A DNA stretch of 10,179 bases, from NCBI GenBank assembly GCA_017861415.1, contig JAGFXS010000040.1, positions 1 to 10,179 on the forward strand, written 5' to 3'. A program made the position numbers and the translations under genes. The notes under the pieces were generated by a model. The model searched no databases. It was not told the DNA's origin and saw nothing but the letters and a program-made list of their open reading frames with translations. Positions within the stretch are counted from its first letter, which is position 1. The number at the start of each line of letters is the position of its first letter. Shown here one piece after another: positions 7,159 to 10,179 of the stretch. The stretch is from Bacillota bacterium. GTDB lineage: Bacteria; Bacillota; Clostridia; Oscillospirales; Oscillospiraceae.

Positions 7159-7925
7159 CCTCGCCCGCCTCCCGCCCAGGCAAGATCCTTTACAACCTCC
7201 CCGGCGATGATCAGCCCCGCCACGGCGGGAACAAAGGCGTTACTGCCGGGCACTTGCCGCCGCTGGACGCAGGTGCGCGCCGCCTCGGGCGGACAGACGC
7301 AGTGGGTGTGGCAGCTGGCCTCCAAATCCTCCAGGGGCTTCATGGCAGGCTCTTTAGAGTAGACCACCTTCAGTCTAGCAATCCCGCGTTTTTTCAGCTC
7401 CCGGCGCATTACCCGAGCCAAGGGGCAAACGGAGGTCTCGTAGATATCCGCCACCTGCAAGGCGGTGGGATCCATCTTATTCCCTGCCCCCATACAGCTA
7501 ATAATGGGAACACCGCTCCGGTTGGCCTGCTCCACCAGCTCCAGCTTGCCGGAAACGGTGTCTATGGCGTCCACCACGTAGTCATACTGGGAAAAGTCAA
7601 ACTGCCCTGCTGTTTCCGGGGTGTAAAACACCTGATGGGTATGCACCACAGCCTTAGGGTTGATTTCCCCCACCCGATCCCGTGCTACCTCGACCTTCTG
7701 TTTGCCGATGGTCTTGTAGGTGGCGACAATCTGCCGGTTGAGGTTGGTGAGACACACCCGATCGTCGTCAATGAGATCCAGAGTGCCGACACCACTGCGA
7801 GCCAGTGCCTCAACGGTGTAGCCTCCCACACCCCCGATGCCAAACACCGCCACCCGAGCCAATCGCAGGCGCTCCAACCCCTCTTTTCCCAATAATAGTT
7901 CCGTTCTTGAAAACTGGTTTAACAT
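7155..7925 (-). CDS. tcdA: tRNA threonylcarbamoyladenosine dehydratase (TcdA/CsdL, ThiF/MoeB superfamily)
   Basis: This 256-residue E1-like enzyme has the ATP-binding loop GIGGVGGYTVEALARSG (about 29-45), the D-D-D-R-V-x-x-T-N-x-N-R-Q motif (53-65) of the ThiF/MoeB superfamily, and the TcdA-specific CMGAGNKMDPT and CPLARVMRRELKKRGI stretches. TcdA uses ATP to dehydrate t6A at tRNA position 37 to the cyclic form ct6A. A late cysteine group (CHTHCVCPPEAARTC) lies in the region where relatives carry metal- or sulfur-linked cysteines. The ATG is preceded on the minus strand by AGGAG at 6 bases. Its stop overlaps the desulfurase start as ATGA. It is the first gene of the minus-strand unit, with a leader of about 110 bases. 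Confidence 0.93.
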   Translation of the reverse strand: MLNQFSRTELLLGKEGLERLRLARVAVFGIGGVGGYTVEALARSGVGTLDLIDDDRVCLTNLNRQIVATYKTIGKQKVEVARDRVGEINPKAVVHTHQVFYTPETAGQFDFSQYDYVVDAIDTVSGKLELVEQANRSGVPIISCMGAGNKMDPTALQVADIYETSVCPLARVMRRELKKRGIARLKVVYSKEPAMKPLEDLEASCHTHCVCPPEAARTCVQRRQVPGSNAFVPAVAGLIIAGEVVKDLAWAGGGRG

Positions 7926-7947
7926 GATCGTCTCCTGCTGCTCCTAC

Positions 7948-8027
7948 GCGTCAAAGTCAAATTTCGCATCAAGTGACTTCGCGGAATATCCTCACGGCAC
8001 TTCACATGACGCAGCGGCTCTGCCGCT
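7948..8027. other. Structured tcdA leader or small intergenic dyad element
   Basis: The bases between tcdA and its putative promoter can fold. GCGTCA (7948-7953) pairs with TGACGC (8007-8012), AAGTG (7971-7975) with CACTT (7998-8002) inside it, and an AGCGGC-TCT-GCCGCT hairpin (8013-8027) with a TTT tail stands beside it. This may be a leader RNA structure of tcdA or a short intergenic repeat family. I do not recognise a known riboswitch, and no protein-coding signal is evident. Confidence 0.3.
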
Positions 8028-8040
8028 TTTAATGTAACAT

Positions 8041-8069
8041 AGCATACCATGAACAATCCTAAATTTCTA
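8041..8069 (-). promoter_or_regulatory. Possible promoter of the tcdA operon
   Basis: Read on the minus strand: TAGAAA (8064-8069), a 17-base spacer, and TATGCT (8041-8046) preceded by TGG as an extended -10. Each hexamer matches only four of six consensus bases. A second overlapping reading (TTTAGG, 16 bases, TATGTT) exists. Confidence 0.35.
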
Positions 8070-8119
8070 CTGTGGATTTATCCTTTCCTCTCCGGCATTT
8101 CATGGAATATCAAAATAGC

Positions 8120-8147
8120 GCGAGAGCGCCCCATGGGGCGCTCTCGC
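8120..8147 (-). terminator. Perfect 28-bp palindrome, likely terminator of the chemotaxis gene remnant
   Basis: GCGAGAGCGCCCC at 8120-8132 and its exact complement at 8135-8147 form a 13-bp GC-rich stem around a central AT. On the minus strand it begins one base after the stop codon of the chemoreceptor remnant and is followed by GCTATTTTGATATT, a loose T-rich tail. It probably ended transcription of the ancestral gene. It now also separates sodA read-through from tcdA. Confidence 0.65.
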
Positions 8148-8148
8148 T

Positions 8149-8262
8149 TCATGATTCTCTCACTGTTATGCCAAAGGAACGCACTTGAGAGGCCAACTCC
8201 TCGCTAACCGCAGCACTCTGCTGGGCGGAATTGTTGCTGATTGCGCCGGAAATGTATGTAAC
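8149..8262 (-). pseudogene. C-terminal remnant of a methyl-accepting chemotaxis protein
   Basis: The minus-strand frame ending at the TGA at 8151-8149 contains ISNNSAQQSAAVSEELASQ, the hallmark end of the cytoplasmic signalling domain of chemoreceptors (the NSAxxSAAxSEEL pattern of many Firmicutes). It is followed by about 12 further residues and a stop. Upstream, the likeness fades after roughly V-T-Y-I-S (near 8262), and no ribosome binding site, start, membrane segments or HAMP domain exists before the sodA terminator. Only about 37 of several hundred residues are left, so the gene body was deleted or replaced, and the surviving piece keeps its own terminator. The identification rests on motif recognition by eye; the intact parent is not in the window. 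Confidence 0.75.
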
Positions 8263-8306
8263 CCACTTTTTCTCCCCCGCAGCTTGTCTGGGCAGATAGA
8301 CAGAAA

Positions 8307-8341
8307 GAGAAGATACCGAATGGACTATTCGGTATCTTCTC
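8307..8341 (-). terminator. Terminator downstream of sodA
   Basis: A perfect 15-bp stem (8307-8321 with 8327-8341; arm GAAGATACCGAAT within it) carries a 5-base loop. On the minus strand it is followed by TTTCTGTCTATCTG, a moderate T-rich tail. It lies about 75 bases after the sodA stop. Between them a weaker ACGGC/GCCGT pairing (about 8376-8398) is also possible. Confidence 0.75.
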
Positions 8342-8415
8342 CCATTACTGCTTACTTTGATCTTGTTTGTTAGTCCTAAACGGCTCTCTACGGGCCGTCA
8401 TATGCCGACTTTTTG

Positions 8416-9036
8416 TTATCCTTCCACCACAGCCTTATAATTCTCTGCCACGGTCTTCCAGTCAATCACTTCATAGTAAGCCTTGATATAATCCGGGCGC
8501 AGGTTCTTGTACTTCAGATAGTAAGCGTGCTCCCAGACGTCAATGCCTAAGATGGGGATGAATCCCGACTTTTCGATGATGGGGTTATCCTGGTTGGGGC
8601 TGGAGGAGAGCTTCAGCTCCCCCGCCTTGTTAGCGGAAAGCCAGGCCCAGCCAGAGCCGAACTGGCCCGTAGCCAGCTTCGTAAACTGCTCCCGGAAGGC
8701 TTCATAGCTGCCGAAGGTCTTCAGGAATATCTCTCCAAACTCTCCCGTGGGCTGGCCGCCGCCGTTGGGGCTCATGGTAGAGAAATACAGATTGTGATTA
8801 TAGAAGCCGCCGCTGTTGTTGCGAAGGGCGGTACGCAGACCCTGGTCGGTGACAGTCTCCAAAGAGCTCATCAGCTCCTCAATCCCCAAGTGAGAAAGCC
8901 CCGCCTTCTCAGCGGCGTCGTTTAAGTTCTTGGTGTAGGTAGCGTGATGTTTGCTGTAGTGGGTCTCCATGGTTAAAGCGTCAACATGAGGCTCAAGGGC
9001 TTCATAAGAATAAGGCAGTTGAACTTGATAAAACAT
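8416..9036 (-). CDS. sodA: Superoxide dismutase, Fe/Mn family, Mn-type signature
   Basis: The protein is 206 residues from the ATG at 9036, which has AAAGGAG 8 bases upstream; an in-frame TTG at 9054 lies within the ribosome-binding region and is rejected. The N-terminal helical hairpin begins FYQVQLPYSYEALEPH. Metal ligands are His26, His81 (FYNHNLYF), Asp166 and His170 (GIDVWEHAYYLKY); Tyr34 and His30 complete the active site. Gly77 together with a Gln at about 149 in the NQDNP motif resembles Mn-type enzymes, while HYSKHH at 26-31 is closer to Fe-type, so metal use could be mixed. The enzyme converts superoxide to O2 and H2O2 in the cytoplasm; there is no signal peptide. It is monocistronic, divergent from a flavodiiron gene, which suggests shared oxygen-stress control. 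Confidence 0.97.
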   Translation of the reverse strand: MFYQVQLPYSYEALEPHVDALTMETHYSKHHATYTKNLNDAAEKAGLSHLGIEELMSSLETVTDQGLRTALRNNSGGFYNHNLYFSTMSPNGGGQPTGEFGEIFLKTFGSYEAFREQFTKLATGQFGSGWAWLSANKAGELKLSSSPNQDNPIIEKSGFIPILGIDVWEHAYYLKYKNLRPDYIKAYYEVIDWKTVAENYKAVVEG

Positions 9037-9094
9037 AGTGATTGCTCCTTTCAAAATTCTGTATGTACGTATATTGCGTCAAATTTTCTCTTGT

Positions 9095-9110
9095 ATTATA
9101 CTTGTGATAA
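9095..9110 (-). promoter_or_regulatory. sodA -10 element overlapped by a PerR/Fur-like box
   Basis: On the minus strand a perfect TATAAT lies at 9095-9100, about 59 bases upstream of the sodA start. No good -35 is found at 16-18 bases. TTATCACAAGTATAA (9096-9110) overlaps it and matches the PerR box consensus TTATAATNATTATAA at 11 of 14 defined positions by hand count. Repression by PerR would fit sodA, but other Fur-family proteins or chance are possible. Confidence 0.4.
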
Positions 9111-9150
9111 GGATTTAGCTCTGTATGAACCGTCCTTCTTGTTTCTATGG

Positions 9151-9163
9151 CTGTATCATACAG
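9151..9163. promoter_or_regulatory. Inverted repeat in the sodA-fprA2 divergent region
   Basis: CTGTAT-C-ATACAG is a perfect 13-bp dyad. The same half, CTGTAT, recurs singly at 9059-9064 and 9121-9126 in this short region. It may be an operator for one or both divergent genes. The binding protein is unknown to me. Confidence 0.35.
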
Positions 9164-9181
9164 GATCTATTTTCTTTTTTC

Positions 9182-9196
9182 TGTGATGTTATCACA
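9182..9196. promoter_or_regulatory. CRP/FNR-like dyad upstream of the second flavodiiron gene
   Basis: TGTGAT-GTT-ATCACA is a perfect 15-bp inverted repeat about 55 bases before the flavodiiron start. TGTGA/TCACA halves are typical of CRP/FNR-family regulators, but the spacing between them is 5 rather than 6 bases, so assignment is tentative. It sits in a T-rich leader (about 9168-9222). No convincing sigma-A promoter for the plus strand could be picked. Confidence 0.4.
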
Positions 9197-9250
9197 CACT
9201 AACATGTTTTTTCTGTTTTTATTATACATATTTAAGAGGAGGTTTTGACT

Positions 9251-10179
9251 TTGCATTGCGTCAAACAAGTGGATCAAGACTTATACTGGGTGGGCGGCAA
9301 CGACCGCCGTTTGACTTTATTTGAGAACATTCATCCCATCCCCAAGGGCATCTCCTACAACTCCTTTTTGCTGATGGATGAGAAAACGGTGCTGCTGGAC
9401 ACCGTGGACCGTGCTATCACCGACCTGTTTATGGAAAACGTCCTCCACGTACTGGATCAGCGGCCTCTGGACTACATTGTCATGAACCACATGGAGCCGG
9501 ATCACTGCGGCACCCTAATTGACCTGCTGCGCCTGTATCCCAAGGCCATTGTGGTGGGAAACCCCAAAACCTTTCAGATTATCCGGCAGCTGTACAACCT
9601 CACCCTAGAGGACCGCTCCCTGGTGGTTGGCAACGGAGACACGCTGGTGACAGGCAAGCACACCCTGCGCTTTATCACCATGCCCATGGTTCACTGGCCG
9701 GAGGTGATGGCTACCTTTGATGAGACCAACGGCACCCTCTTCTCTGCAGATGCCTTCGGCACCTTCGGTGCCCTATCCGGGCATCTCTTTGCAGACGAGC
9801 TGGAGTTTGAAAAGGACTGGCTGGATGAAACCAGACGGTACTACAGCAACATTGTGGGAAAGTATGGCTCGCAGGTGCAGGATGCCTTCAAGAAGCTGCT
9901 TCCCCTCAATCCCCGGATGATTTGCCCCCTCCACGGCCCTGTGTGGCGGAAAAATCTGGACTACATTCTGGACAAGTATCAGAAGTGGAGCCTGTATCAG
10001 CCGGAAGAACCAGGGGTGGTCATTGCCTGCGGCTCCATCTACGGCAACACAGAAAACGCAGCCAATATTTTAGCCTACCGCCTAGGGGATCTGGGTGTGC
10101 GGCGGGTTGTCCTGTACGATGTTTCTGCCACAGACCCCTCCTATATCCTCTCCGATGTATTTCGGTTCAGCCATCTGGT
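9251..10179 (+). CDS. fprA: Second A-type flavodiiron protein, FprA family (3' partial, TTG start)
   Basis: The frame is open from an in-frame TAA at 9233 to the window end, giving 309 codons of a protein that should be about 400. The start is TTG at 9251, with AGAGGAGG (9235-9242) 8 bases upstream; the TTG at 9245 is too close to that site. With this start the N-terminus aligns without a gap to the flavodiiron protein at 1318 (M-x-x-V-x-x-V-x-x-DLYWVG; 37 of the first 60 residues identical by hand count). Diiron ligands His80, Glu82, Asp84, His85, His148, Asp167 and His228 are all present, and the flavodoxin loop GSIYGNTEN follows before truncation. One difference is Cys86 (DHCGT) where the first copy has Ala. 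It is expected to reduce O2 or NO; its divergent pairing with sodA supports an oxygen-defence role (inference). Confidence 0.95.
   Translation, partial: MHCVKQVDQDLYWVGGNDRRLTLFENIHPIPKGISYNSFLLMDEKTVLLDTVDRAITDLFMENVLHVLDQRPLDYIVMNHMEPDHCGTLIDLLRLYPKAIVVGNPKTFQIIRQLYNLTLEDRSLVVGNGDTLVTGKHTLRFITMPMVHWPEVMATFDETNGTLFSADAFGTFGALSGHLFADELEFEKDWLDETRRYYSNIVGKYGSQVQDAFKKLLPLNPRMICPLHGPVWRKNLDYILDKYQKWSLYQPEEPGVVIACGSIYGNTENAANILAYRLGDLGVRRVVLYDVSATDPSYILSDVFRFSHL

Noticed and set aside
8185..8373. Plus-strand open frame of 62 codons in the tcdA-sodA gap
   Set aside because: It runs antisense over the chemoreceptor remnant and through the sodA terminator hairpin, and has no motif.
9037..9054. TTG start at 9054 for sodA
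   Set aside because: The codon overlaps the ribosome-binding region (AAAGGAG) used by the ATG at 9036, and the extra residues are outside the family pattern.
1..10179. CRISPR array, tRNA/rRNA genes, insertion sequence or prophage
   Set aside because: I looked for regularly spaced repeats, tRNA-like cloverleaf sequence, transposase motifs and phage proteins and saw none.

Overview
The window looks like chromosome from a moderately GC-rich, strictly anaerobic Firmicute, most likely a butyrate-forming member of the Oscillospirales (Flavonifractor/Oscillibacter-like). This placement is inferred from the gene set: butyryl-CoA-dehydrogenase-type enzyme, NfnAB, A-type flavodiiron proteins, strong GGAGG ribosome binding sites and codon use. 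The sequence alone does not fix the genus.

Left part, plus strand. At 1-1296 lies the 3' part of a fused redox protein: acyl-CoA dehydrogenase, then the FAD domain of ETF alpha, then rubredoxin. It is followed 21 bases later by a complete flavodiiron protein (1318-2526) and a rho-independent terminator. A leader with an extended -10 promoter and two inverted repeats then drives nfnA-nfnB (2831-5042), the two subunits of the bifurcating NADH-dependent ferredoxin:NADP+ oxidoreductase, which ends at a terminator shared with the opposing operon.

Middle, minus strand. tcdA (7155-7925), a cysteine desulfurase (6037-7158) and a TtcA-like PP-loop protein (5110-5991) form an apparent operon read right to left. 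It probably makes modified nucleosides of the tRNA anticodon loop (cyclic t6A at position 37 and 2-thiocytidine at 32), with the desulfurase as sulfur source.

Right part. The gap at 7926-8415 is not empty. It holds a structured leader for tcdA, a perfect 28-bp palindrome, and a short minus-strand remnant of a methyl-accepting chemotaxis protein C-terminus that stops just before that palindrome. Next come a terminator and sodA (Mn-type superoxide dismutase, minus strand, start at 9036). A divergent control region with several small dyads separates sodA from a second flavodiiron gene (plus strand, TTG start at 9251), which runs off the window.

Together the region is rich in oxygen and redox defence: superoxide dismutase, two flavodiiron O2/NO reductases and a rubredoxin fused to an acyl-CoA dehydrogenase, beside the NADPH/ferredoxin balancing enzyme Nfn. 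The most interesting inference is that the fusion protein feeds acyl-CoA electrons through its own FAD and rubredoxin domains to the flavodiiron protein encoded directly after it.
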